Source: Nocardioides mesophilus
GTDB taxonomy: Bacteria > Actinomycetota > Actinomycetes > Propionibacteriales > Nocardioidaceae
Length of the DNA stretch: 64,000 nt
Reading direction: 5' to 3'
Assembly (NCBI RefSeq): GCF_014395785.1
Contig: NZ_CP060713.1
Span: forward strand, 1,826,501-1,890,500
The position numbers and the translations under genes were made by a program. The notes beneath the pieces are model-generated. The model ran no database searches. It saw only the letters and a list, made by a program, of their open reading frames with translations, and had not been told where the DNA came from. This document shows positions 36,484 to 46,732 of this stretch, one piece after another. The first letter of the stretch is position 1. Every line of letters starts with the position of its first letter.

Positions 36484-37479
36484 TCAGGAACCGACGTCGC
36501 TCGCCCAGAAGTTCTCGTCTAGGCCGAGGTCCGTCAGATCCGGGAATCCCTCGGAGCAGCCCGGCTGCATCACGGTGTGCGCCGCGGCACGCATGGCGAG
36601 GGACAGCGCGTCCGACCAGTCCTGGCCGGCCAGGCGGGCGGCCACCAGCGCTCCGGTGGTCGAGTCTCCGCCGCCGACAGTGCACACCGGCTCCAGGGCC
36701 ACCGCGGGAACGTCCACAACCTCGACGCCGTCGTCGAACAGCGACGCTCCGCGCGGGCCGCGCTTGAGGATGGTCAACGGTGAAGGAAAGGTGCGGACTT
36801 GCTCGAGCAGCTCGTCGGACGTCGCTCCAGGCCCCGAGCCGAGCAGCGCAGCGAACTCCTCCTCGGTGCCGATGACCAGGTCCGCGCCACGCAGCGCAGG
36901 CAAGGTGACCCGGCCGTAGTCGGCCGGGTCAGGCCAGCTGTTGGGGCGGAGGTCGAGATCCCACCACACCGGGACTCCACGCTCCCTTGCGAGGCTGGCC
37001 ACCCGGGCGACCGCCTGGGGTGTGGTTCCAACGGCGAGCGAGTCCGCGGACAGCACCACCACCTCGAGCCCGTCCCAAGGAAGCGAGTCCACGAGCTCCA
37101 GGGCGATCAGCGTGTCCGCCGCGTCGCGTCGGTAGAACACCCGCTCGCCCTGGTCGGCGGACAGCGTGGCGAGGAAGGCCATGGAGGTGAGCGCGCCCTC
37201 GATCCGCTGCACCCAGGCCACGTCCACGCCGGTCGAGGCCAGCTGCTCGAGCACCAGGTCTCCGACGGGGTCGGGCGCGACGGCCGTCAACACGGCCGCG
37301 GGCACCCCGAGCCGGCGAGCCGCGATCGCCGTGTTGGTGGGGCTGCCGCCCACCGACGGGTGGAAGGACCTCGCGCTGCTCAGCCCGGCGCCGTACGGGT
37401 CCGCGTACAGGTCGAGGTTGATGCGGCCGACCGTCAGCAACCGCGGCGCGTCAGAGGTGCGGATCGGTTCTGCGGTCAC
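36484..37479 (-). CDS. iolC: PfkB-family kinase, probable 5-dehydro-2-deoxygluconokinase IolC
   Basis: A 331-residue ribokinase-fold protein. The N-terminal GRINLDLYAD and GGSPTNTAIAARRLG near 47 match IolC proteins; the C-terminal anion-hole motif reads VGGGDSTTGALVAA near 280 with the catalytic Asp kept, although GAGDS is usual. It would phosphorylate 2-deoxy-5-keto-gluconate. GTG 37479 is chosen. It stands at the right edge of the island, apart from iolB, D and E. Confidence 0.85.
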   Translation of the reverse strand: MTAEPIRTSDAPRLLTVGRINLDLYADPYGAGLSSARSFHPSVGGSPTNTAIAARRLGVPAAVLTAVAPDPVGDLVLEQLASTGVDVAWVQRIEGALTSMAFLATLSADQGERVFYRRDAADTLIALELVDSLPWDGLEVVVLSADSLAVGTTPQAVARVASLARERGVPVWWDLDLRPNSWPDPADYGRVTLPALRGADLVIGTEEEFAALLGSGPGATSDELLEQVRTFPSPLTILKRGPRGASLFDDGVEVVDVPAVALEPVCTVGGGDSTTGALVAARLAGQDWSDALSLAMRAAAHTVMQPGCSEGFPDLTDLGLDENFWASDVGS

Positions 37480-37643
37480 GTCGTTCTCTTCTCTCGACGA
37501 CTGGCCCATGCTCGCCGGTCTGGTCCTCGTGCGACGTGCAGCAACGCGTCGCTGCCCCCGAGCCCTTGCCGGCCTCCCCGGCGAGAAGGCAAACACCACG
37601 AGCGCACGGTGTCAAGGGCGTGCTGACCGTCCGTCAGGGAAGC

Positions 37644-37753
37644 TCACCGCCCATTGTTGCGGTCCGGCGCGTCGACCACCGATCGCGTCCGGTCGGCGGG
37701 CAGGTCCGACCAGAGCCCGGCGACCTCCGGCGCTTGCGTCTCCTTGAACTCGC

Positions 37754-37757
<4 letters not shown>
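37644..37757 (-). CDS. Possible 37-residue small protein coupled to the UvrA-like gene
   Basis: GTG 37757 overlaps the stop of the UvrA-like gene (GTGA) and the frame stays open for 37 codons. The product is hydrophilic, begins SEFKETQAPEVAG and ends DRNNGR, with no membrane segment or Cys. The four-base overlap is the same junction used by real genes nearby, but a frame this short can arise by chance. No function is recognised. Confidence 0.3.
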
Positions 37758-40081
<2,324 letters not shown>

Positions 40082-40119
40082 GCGGATCAGGTCGTGGCTG
40101 TCCGCAGCCGGCGGGCCGT

Positions 40120-40530
40120 TCAGCGCAGCTCCCGGATCCGGACCAGGTTGCCGGCGGGGTCGCGGACGGCACAGTCGCGGACGCCGTACGGCTGCTCCAT
40201 CGGCTCCGAGACGACCTCGACGTCACCGGACTGGAGCTCCTCGAAGGTGCCGTCGAGATCCTTGGTGGCCAGCAGGATCCAGCCGTAGGTGCCCTTGGCC
40301 ATCATCTCGGTGATGGTACGGCGTTCGTCGTCGGTGATTCCCGGGTCCACGGCCGGCGGCGCCAGGAGGATCGAGGTTTCGGGCTGCCCGACGGGGCCCA
40401 CCACGATCCAGCGCATCTTGCCCTGGCCCACGTCGCTGCGCACCTCGAACCCGAGCCGGTCGCGGTAGAAGGCCACGGAGGCGTCCGGGTCGTCGTGCGG
40501 GAGCGAGGTGGTGTGAATGGTGATGTCCAT
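40120..40530 (-). CDS. VOC family protein of the UvrA-like operon
   Basis: A 136-residue protein with two VOC modules: TIHTTSLPHDDPDASVAFYR at the start and EQPYGVRDCAVRDPAGNLVR at the end, the latter with the typical D-P-x-G-N turn. Glyoxalase- and bleomycin-resistance-like proteins of this size often bind drugs or act as metal-dependent lyases. It sits between an AraC regulator and a UvrA-like ATPase, overlapping the presumed start of the latter. A role in toxin or drug tolerance is inferred from context. Confidence 0.85.
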   Translation of the reverse strand: MDITIHTTSLPHDDPDASVAFYRDRLGFEVRSDVGQGKMRWIVVGPVGQPETSILLAPPAVDPGITDDERRTITEMMAKGTYGWILLATKDLDGTFEELQSGDVEVVSEPMEQPYGVRDCAVRDPAGNLVRIRELR

Positions 40531-40535
40531 GACGC

Positions 40536-40985
40536 TCACGCTAGATGCGGCGCGGGGGTCCGCGCTTCTCGATTCCTGACCGGTCGGGTGACCAGCTTGG
40601 CCAGGCACGGTGGCAGCTCCGCGGTGCCCTGCGCCGCCTGGTCCCGGTAGGTGCTGGGCGGCACGCCGACCAGCTCGGTGAAGCGGGAGCTGAACGTGCC
40701 CAGCGACGAGCAGCCGACCGCGAAGCAGGCCTCGGTGACGCTGACGTCGCCGCGGCGAAGCAGCGCCATCGCCCGCTCGATGCGCCGGGTCATCAGGTAG
40801 GAGTACGGCGGCTCGCCGTACGCGCGCCGGAACTCGCGACTGAGGTGGCCGGCCGACATGTGCTCGCCACGGGCGAGAGCCTCGACGTCCAACGGCCGGG
40901 CGTACTCCCGGTCGATCCGGTCGCGGACCCGCCGCAGCCGCGCGAGGTCGCGCAGGCGGTCCTCCTCGGCGGGTCTGCTGGTCAC
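40536..40985 (-). CDS. AraC family transcriptional regulator (DNA-binding domain only)
   Basis: A 149-residue protein that is essentially the double helix-turn-helix of AraC proteins: LDVEALARGEHMSAGHLSREF near 32 and SVTEACFAVGCSSLGTFSSRF near 80, followed by GVPPSTYR. There is no sensor domain. GTG 40985 is chosen because the frame upstream runs into the divergent gene region. It is the first gene of the AraC-VOC-UvrA-like unit and its probable activator. Confidence 0.88.
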   Translation of the reverse strand: MTSRPAEEDRLRDLARLRRVRDRIDREYARPLDVEALARGEHMSAGHLSREFRRAYGEPPYSYLMTRRIERAMALLRRGDVSVTEACFAVGCSSLGTFSSRFTELVGVPPSTYRDQAAQGTAELPPCLAKLVTRPVRNREARTPAPHLA

Positions 40986-41189
40986 GTCCGTGATGCTGCC
41001 ACGTCCCAGCGGGGTTTCCCAGGGTTGCCGGACGTCTTCGCCCCGCTCACGACCAACCGGGGCGGCCCCTGCTCGGGGGCGCTCACACCGGCTGAGGAAA
41101 TCCATGACCGGAACCGGTCTGATCCCTAGAGTGCGGATCGCCCCGACTCGGGGTCGCCGCCGGTTCACGTTTGGCGAGGGAGAGGGTCG

Positions 41190-41846
41190 ATGAGGACGCG
41201 TGAGTGGGACCAGCACGTCGCGCCGCGCCTCTTGGAGGCGCTTCCCGACGGGTGGTCGGCACGCAACGGCCACCTGTCTTCGGTCGCTGCGGAGGGGCAC
41301 CTGGCCTGGCACATCAGCAGGCAGGTCAGCAAGAGCGGTGGCTTCGAGTTCCACGCTGTCATCCAGCCGCTGTACGTCTGCTCCACGGTGCTGGTGGGTA
41401 ACTTCGACGAGATCCTGGGGCACGGCGTCAGAGGGGTTCGCAGCTTCTTCACCGCGGCGACGCCGGACGCCGTACCGGTGCACGAGATCGTGCCTCTGAT
41501 CCAGCGCTACGCGCTCCCCTACTTCGACCGCTACGGCAGGGATTTGCCTTCTTTCCTGTCCCTGACCACGGGATTCGCCCGTTCCAGGCCGGAAGGACGA
41601 GGAACGTGGACCACCGAGGCGTGGACCGCCGGGGCCCACAGCCTCCTCGGAGACTGGCCGGAGGCTCGTCGATCCTGGGGGAACTGCCTCACCGAGCTGG
41701 CGTACTTCGACTCTGACGTGGCTCCGGAGACCCGTCGCCTCGCAGCGCACGGCGTGGACGCCCACGACGGGCCACGCAGGTCGGCCCTCGTGGCATGGTT
41801 GCTCGAGAACGAGCGGGACATGCGCGTCCGGTGGCACCTGTCCTGA
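41190..41846 (+). CDS. Conserved-looking hypothetical protein, 218 residues
   Basis: Soluble, no signal peptide or membrane segment, Trp- and Arg-rich, with one Cys pair separated widely. A GGGAGAGGG ribosome site precedes the ATG. Coding character is good (consistent GC3, no better frame). I do not recognise the family. It is divergent from the AraC gene and precedes the ECF sigma unit by 63 bases. Confidence 0.65.
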   Translation: MRTREWDQHVAPRLLEALPDGWSARNGHLSSVAAEGHLAWHISRQVSKSGGFEFHAVIQPLYVCSTVLVGNFDEILGHGVRGVRSFFTAATPDAVPVHEIVPLIQRYALPYFDRYGRDLPSFLSLTTGFARSRPEGRGTWTTEAWTAGAHSLLGDWPEARRSWGNCLTELAYFDSDVAPETRRLAAHGVDAHDGPRRSALVAWLLENERDMRVRWHLS

Positions 41847-41909
41847 CATGCGGGCCCTTCCTGCGTCCCACCGCTGAAACACTTGCCGCCGACCGGACAG
41901 GTTCCTGAC

Positions 41910-42488
41910 ATGACGACCTCGAGCTCGGCCGTGCAGCCGTCGCGGGAAGCGCGCTTCCGGGCGGTGTACGAGGCGACGTACGACGACCTGTTGCGGTTCG
42001 CGCAGCGCCGCGTCGACCTCAGCCACGCCGAGGACGTCGCCGCCGACGTGTTCCTCGTCGCCTGGCGGCGGCTGGACGACATGCCGGACGAGGTCGCTGA
42101 CGCGCGGCCGTGGTTGTTCGGAGTCGCCCGCGCCACCATCCTCAACCATCGACGGGGCAGCAGGCGGCGCGACGCCCTCGCCGTCCGTCTCGCTGACGCG
42201 GCACTCACCGGCGACCTGCACCCGGGTGACGACCTCGCCGCGAGCCGCCTCGACCTCGCGGCCGCCTGGGCTCAGCTGTCGGACGCCGACCAGGAAGCGA
42301 TCAGCCTCGTCGTCTGGGAGGGGCTCAGCTCTGCCCAGGCAGGCGTCGTGCTCGGCTGCTCCGCGACGGCCTACCGGATCCGGCTTTCGCGTGCCCGTCG
42401 CTCTCTCCGGCAGCACCTCGAGGCGGCGACCCGTTCCGACTCCTCCGTTCCCCCTAGCGCGATGACACCCGAGGGACCCCAGCGATGA
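41910..42488 (+). CDS. ECF-type RNA polymerase sigma factor
   Basis: A 192-residue sigma-70 family protein. Region 2: FRAVYEATYDDLLRFAQRRV (about 16-35) with AEDVAADVFLVAWRRLDDMP. Region 4: LSDADQEAISLVVWEGLSSA, then SATAYRIRLSRARRSLRQHL as the -35-binding helix pair. Its stop overlaps the next gene (ATGA), the usual layout of an ECF sigma and its partner. The target promoters and signal are unknown. Confidence 0.9.
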   Translation: MTTSSSAVQPSREARFRAVYEATYDDLLRFAQRRVDLSHAEDVAADVFLVAWRRLDDMPDEVADARPWLFGVARATILNHRRGSRRRDALAVRLADAALTGDLHPGDDLAASRLDLAAAWAQLSDADQEAISLVVWEGLSSAQAGVVLGCSATAYRIRLSRARRSLRQHLEAATRSDSSVPPSAMTPEGPQR

Positions 42489-43342
42489 CTGCACCCGACA
42501 ACTCCTCGACCACCCGCCTCCTGCACGACCTCGACGCCGCCGACCGCGAGCTGAGCCAGCCGCAGCGCAGCCGCGCCGCCGCGACGCTCGAGCGGATCCT
42601 GGCGACTGAGGCGGAGACCGCGGCGCCGACCGTGGTCCCTGACCGGACCAGGCGCCGCCGACCCCGCGCGCTGCTCCTCGCAGGCGGCGTCGTCGCCGCC
42701 GCCGTCACCGCTGCGGTGGGGGTCCCGCTCCTCACCGGGGGAACCGAGGCGTTCGCCTCCTGGTCAGCGACTCCCGTCTCGCTCGACGGTGCCGAGCGCA
42801 CCACCGCGCTCGAGGCCTGCCTGGTGCTCCACAGCGGCGACGAGGGAGAGCTCGCCATCGACCCGCGAGCGCGAGGATCAGTGCTGCTCGCCGAGGCCCG
42901 GGGCGGGTGGAACTACATCGTCTTCACCGTGGCCGGCTCATCGGGACGCGAGCTGCAGGGCTCCTGCTTGGTGCCCGACGACCTCGTGAGCGACCCGCGG
43001 CCCGGGGAGGGTGGCTTCTTCGGCAGCCTCGGCGGCGCCGAGGAGACCGCGGGCTCCCAGCCGGCGCCCGACGTCGTGCGCGAGGACACCAACGGCGCTG
43101 GGTCGGTGGGCGACGAATGGTTCGTGTACGCCGAGGGCCGGGCCGGCACCGACGTGACCGGCATCGAGGTCACCACCCCGGGCGGCGTCCAGGTCGAGGC
43201 ATCTGTCGAGAACGGACACTGGGCCGTCTGGTGGCCCGCCGGCGACGACTCTCCGAACAACCCCGACCTGAGGGACGCACCCACCTACGAGGTGACCCTG
43301 CGCGACGGCACCGTCACGCACGAGATCGGCGCCCTGAAGTAG
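42485..43342 (+). CDS. Single-span membrane protein, possible anti-sigma partner
   Basis: A 285-residue protein: cytoplasmic N-terminal helix region of about 60 residues, an Arg-rich stop, one membrane segment (LLLAGGVVAAAVTAAVGVPL near 63-82) and a beta-rich outside domain of 190 residues. Topology and coupling to the sigma gene suggest regulation of it. It lacks the HxxxCxxC zinc anti-sigma motif, so this is inference. It may instead be a CU044_5270-like sigma-linked protein. Confidence 0.75.
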   Translation: MTAPDNSSTTRLLHDLDAADRELSQPQRSRAAATLERILATEAETAAPTVVPDRTRRRRPRALLLAGGVVAAAVTAAVGVPLLTGGTEAFASWSATPVSLDGAERTTALEACLVLHSGDEGELAIDPRARGSVLLAEARGGWNYIVFTVAGSSGRELQGSCLVPDDLVSDPRPGEGGFFGSLGGAEETAGSQPAPDVVREDTNGAGSVGDEWFVYAEGRAGTDVTGIEVTTPGGVQVEASVENGHWAVWWPAGDDSPNNPDLRDAPTYEVTLRDGTVTHEIGALK

Positions 43343-43546
43343 GCGCTCGAAGTTCCTCACGCCGTCAGCAGGACGCCGAGAAGGACGGCCGACGGCGCGC
43401 CGCTCATGCGCTTCCCGCACACAGAAGGGATGAACCCGCGCGAGCACGAGGGCTGGCGTCCGCCGTCCCATTCGTAACCGGCCTCCCGCTCGGATCGCAA
43501 CACGAGCGTGGTTCGACCTGTCCGGGCTGCACGCTAGTTTGCTGCC

Positions 43547-44275
43547 ATGAGCTCGGTCCTGGACACAGCGGTGCTTCTGACTGCGGAGTCACTCTCCTGG
43601 TTCACCGATCGGTGGTGAAGGCAGTCGATCCTGCCCGTTGACCCGCCCCTGGCCCTGAGCGAAGCGATCCCGCCGCACTTCACACTGCTGAGCCCCTGGC
43701 ACCTCGACCCCACCAGCGACGCGGCCTCGGGTCGGCTGCGAGAGGCAGCTCGGGGAGTCGAACCGTTCCGGCTCCACTTCACCTCGGTGGGAACCTTCCC
43801 CAGCGGACACGTCTACCTGCAACCCGACCCTGCAGCGGGACTGGACGCGTTGTTCGCCGCGCTCACCGAAGCGTTCCCCGAGTTCCCCCCGTATGGCGGT
43901 GCGTTCTCAGACTGGCTGCCTCACCTGACGGTTTCCCGAAGGGGTGGCGAGGCCACCGCGTCCGAAGTGCGTCGTGAAGTCGAGGCCGCAGGCCCCCTGG
44001 CCTTGGACGTCGGCATGACCGCGCTTTCACTATCCGCGGCAAGAGCGGGCCACTCAGGACTCCGAGCCGTTGGCGAGCGCCTCGAAATTCTCCCACAGCC
44101 GGGGTTCGCCGAACTGCTCGCGCTGACGAAGAGCGGCGGGGCCCACCCCTGCCCACACGAGCCCGGACGCCCAGAGGTCGTTGACGAGTCCCTTGTCGAG
44201 CAGGCCCTGCTTCGTGAAAGTACCGAGCGTCTCGCCCAACAGCAGGAGCGTCAAGACGTCCCTGTCCGTCGCTGA
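43547..44275 (+). pseudogene. 2'-5' RNA ligase-like protein with a disrupted N-terminus
   Basis: Two H-x-T/S motifs of the 2H phosphoesterase family are visible (PPHFTLLSPW at about 43675 and LPHLTVSR at about 43922), in one frame. That frame has no start codon before the first motif: the ATG at 43547 in the same frame meets a TGA at 43616. A one-base gain near 43596 and a one-base loss near 43638 would join SSVLDTAVLLTAESLS to LVHRSVVKAVDPAR and on to PPLALSEAIPPH. So it is either broken by two compensating indels or misread. Its tail overlaps the gene ending at 44054 and its true end is uncertain. Confidence 0.5.
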
Positions 44276-44392
44276 CGCCCCCTCCGCGTCAAAACCGGGG
44301 GACATGAGATTCACCAATGCGTCGATGCCACCGGACATCGAGCTCCACTGCAGAACCTGCATCATCAACTGAGCATCCTGTTGGTCTGCCAT
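44054..44392 (-). CDS. Small hypothetical protein, 112 residues
   Basis: A soluble, mostly helical protein with a Met- and Gln-rich start (MADQQDAQLMMQVLQW) and the stretch LTLLLLGETLGTFTKQGLLD near 62. There is no signal peptide. The family is not recognised; it resembles short DUF proteins of actinobacteria. Base composition is less GC-rich than the neighbours. It converges with and overlaps the tail of the damaged 2'-5' RNA ligase gene. Confidence 0.6.
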   Translation of the reverse strand: MADQQDAQLMMQVLQWSSMSGGIDALVNLMSPGFDAEGASATDRDVLTLLLLGETLGTFTKQGLLDKGLVNDLWASGLVWAGVGPAALRQREQFGEPRLWENFEALANGSES

Positions 44393-44747
44393 TCCCAACC
44401 CCTGATTGTCGTAGCTGTGGTTCCGCCTACTCTTCTCTGCTCTGCGGACCGAAGGAATGGTCACTCGGGCTGATGTTTCCCAACCCCGAGCGCGCAGCGG
44501 AGGACGGAGCCCCATCCGACGCGCTCGGCAACGGATCCACACCGCCCCGTCCGCTCATTCGGCACGTCAGGACTTTCACCATCAGCGGCATTTCCGTGCT
44601 GTGCAGATGAACAGGCACATTGGGCTCCGGTGATCGCATTTCACGCTCAGCAGCACAGCGCAAGATGCCAACCTGCCTGTTCACATGCAGCATTCGGATC
44701 GCCCTGTCATCGGCGCGACAGAATCTTCACTCTCGGCGGCACGCGTC
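44393..44747. other. Intergenic stretch without a supported gene
   Basis: These 355 bases between the small hypothetical gene and the end of dnaB are less GC-rich than the surroundings. Open frames on both strands are short and without recognisable motifs. No tRNA-like fold or clear terminator was seen. Confidence 0.5.
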
Positions 44748-46202
44748 TCAGCCGTGGGCCATGTCGACGAACCGGGAGTAGTGGCCCTGGAAGGCGACGG
44801 TGACGTCCCGGGTCGGGCCGTTGCGGTGCTTGGCCACGATCAGGTCCGCCTCGCCGGGCCGGGTCGACTCCTTCTCGTAGGCGTCCTCGCGGTGCAGCAG
44901 GATCACCATGTCGGCGTCCTGCTCGATCGAGCCACTCTCACGCAGGTCCGACATCATCGGCCGCTTGTCGGCGCGCTGCTCCGGACCACGGTTCAGCTGG
45001 GAGAGCGCGATGATCGGGACGTCGAGCTCCTTGGCCAGCAGCTTGATCTGCCGGGAGAACTCCGAGACCTCGAGCTGCCGGGACTCCACCTTCTTGCCCG
45101 AGCTCATCAGCTGCAGGTAGTCGATCACGATCAAGCGCAGGTCGTGGCGCTGCTTGAGCCGCCGCGCCTTGGCCCGGATCTCCATCATCGTCATGTTCGG
45201 CGAGTCGTCGATGAACATCGGCGCCGAGGAGACCTCGCCCATCTTGCGGGCCAGCTTGGCCCAGTCCTCGTCGTTCATGTGCCCGTTGCGCATGTGGTTG
45301 AGCGGGATCCGCGCCTCCGCGGAGAGCATGCGCATGGTGATCTCGTTGCGGGTCATCTCCAGGGAGAAGATCACGCTGGACATGTTGTGGTGGATCGAGG
45401 CCGACCGGCAGATGTCCAGGCCCAGGGTCGACTTCCCCATCGCGGGCCGCGCCGCGATGATCACCATCTGGCCGCCGTGCAGACCGTTGGTCAGCTCGTC
45501 GAGGTCGGCGAATCCGGTCGGCACGCCCACGAACTCGCCGTCGCGGTTGGAGATCGCCTCGATCTCGTCGAGGGTCGCCTCCATGATCTCGCTCAGCGGC
45601 GCGTAGTCCTCCGAGGCCCGCTTCTCGGTGACGCCGTAGACCTCGGCCTGGGCCCGGTCGACGACGTCGTCGACCTGCCCCTCCCCCGCGTAGCCCATCT
45701 GCGCGATCCGGGTGCCGGCGTCGACGAGCCGGCGCAGGATCGCCTTCTCCCGGACGATCTCGGCGTAGTAGCCGGCGTTCGCGGCGATCGGGACGCTCGC
45801 GGACAGCGTGTGGAGGTACGGCGCGCCGCCGATCCGGCCGAGCTCGCCGCGGCGCTGCAGCTCGGCGGAGGTCGTGACCGGGTCGACCGGCTCGCCGCGG
45901 CCGTAGAGGTCGACCATCGCGTCATAGATGGTCTCGTGGACGGGCCGGTAGAAGTCGGTGCCGCGGACCGACTCGATCACGTCGGCGATCGCGTCCTTCG
46001 AGAGCAGCATCGAGCCGAGCACGCTCTGCTCGGCGGCGTTGTCCTGCGGAGGCGTGCGGTCGCCGTACCCCCGGGACCCGCCAGAGCCCCCCGAGTGACC
46101 CGAGTGACCGGGATCGCTTGAGCCGCCGTCGTAGGCGTCCCACGGGACCTCCGCCGCGGCCATCCCCAGCGCGTCCTGCGAGAAGTCCGTCCCCGAGCTC
46201 AC
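44748..46202 (-). CDS. dnaB: Replicative DNA helicase DnaB
   Basis: A 484-residue hexameric helicase that unwinds DNA at the replication fork. The N-terminal DnaB domain begins near 47 (RTPPQDNAAEQSVLGSMLL) after a Gly/Ser-rich tail. The C-terminal RecA-like motor has Walker A ARPAMGKST near 235, IVIDYLQLM near 342 and the Arg-finger region SDLRESGSIEQDAD. There is no intein, unlike some mycobacterial DnaB. GTG 46202 is chosen; the upstream gap holds a cluster of DnaA boxes. Confidence 0.95.
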   Translation of the reverse strand: MSSGTDFSQDALGMAAAEVPWDAYDGGSSDPGHSGHSGGSGGSRGYGDRTPPQDNAAEQSVLGSMLLSKDAIADVIESVRGTDFYRPVHETIYDAMVDLYGRGEPVDPVTTSAELQRRGELGRIGGAPYLHTLSASVPIAANAGYYAEIVREKAILRRLVDAGTRIAQMGYAGEGQVDDVVDRAQAEVYGVTEKRASEDYAPLSEIMEATLDEIEAISNRDGEFVGVPTGFADLDELTNGLHGGQMVIIAARPAMGKSTLGLDICRSASIHHNMSSVIFSLEMTRNEITMRMLSAEARIPLNHMRNGHMNDEDWAKLARKMGEVSSAPMFIDDSPNMTMMEIRAKARRLKQRHDLRLIVIDYLQLMSSGKKVESRQLEVSEFSRQIKLLAKELDVPIIALSQLNRGPEQRADKRPMMSDLRESGSIEQDADMVILLHREDAYEKESTRPGEADLIVAKHRNGPTRDVTVAFQGHYSRFVDMAHG

Positions 46203-46390
46203 CTGCGACCCAACCCCTCTCTGATCCGATGCCGAGTGCCGACCTGTGCCGCGCGCCGACTGTAGGAGCGACCACCCCCAGGAACCGGTTCGCCGGACCA
46301 ACCGCCGCCCGCGCCGTGACGCGCGAAGTGGTCGGAGGGATGCCCGACGCAGGTGACCGTACGTGCCGGTCAGGGCATTCCGGAAGTCCG

Positions 46391-46659
46391 TTGTCCACAG
46401 GTCCTGTGGATAACTGGGGACAACATGTGGAACACGCCTACGGCTCTGTGCACAGGTTGTTTACACAGCTGTGGACACAGCCTCGATTCGAAACCGAAAA
46501 CCGCCTCTGACCTGCGGCGATGCAGTGGAGTCGATGTGGACCGAAGAAAGTCTCCGACATTCTCGTTCACCAAGACGACACGCCGGGTTGGCCGGATGAC
46601 TTGTCGACAAAGCACCTGAGTCGGACAGGCTATGCACAGAAGTTGCGTAGTTACACACA
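46391..46659. promoter_or_regulatory. Cluster of DnaA boxes upstream of dnaB
   Basis: Perfect boxes: TTGTCCACA at 46391-46399 (+) and TTATCCACA on the reverse strand at 46405-46413. One-mismatch boxes: 46415-46423 (-), 46470-46478 (-) and 46601-46609, where TTGTCGACAA is palindromic and so counts on both strands. Two-mismatch boxes: 46426-46434, 46457-46465, 46535-46543, 46630-46638 and 46651-46659. They fill most of the 530-base gap between the starts of dnaB and the MATE gene. No long AT-rich unwinding element is seen. Confidence 0.7.
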
Positions 46660-46720
46660 GTTCGCAAGGACTAGTCCCGGTCATGGTCACGAGCCGTCTT
46701 AGACTCTTACGTGGATCACC

Positions 46721-46726
46721 TAGGCT
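46721..46726 (+). promoter_or_regulatory. Leaderless-type -10 element of the MATE gene
   Basis: TAGGCT ends 6 bases before GTG 46733. This supports 46733 over the upstream GTG at 46727 as the start. Confidence 0.45.
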
Positions 46727-46732
46727 GTGGGG

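Noticed and set aside
13976-37643. The catabolic island as a mobile element
   Set aside because: No integrase, transposase, tRNA end or flanking direct repeats were seen. Slightly lower GC by eye is not enough to claim transfer.
44427-44693. An 88-codon reverse frame in the gap before dnaB
   Set aside because: It has no ribosome site, no motif and no context, and the residue make-up looks random.
46203-46726. The chromosomal origin oriC at the DnaA-box cluster
   Set aside because: No dnaA, dnaN or rpmH is present in the window and no long AT-rich unwinding element is seen. I therefore report a box cluster, not an origin.
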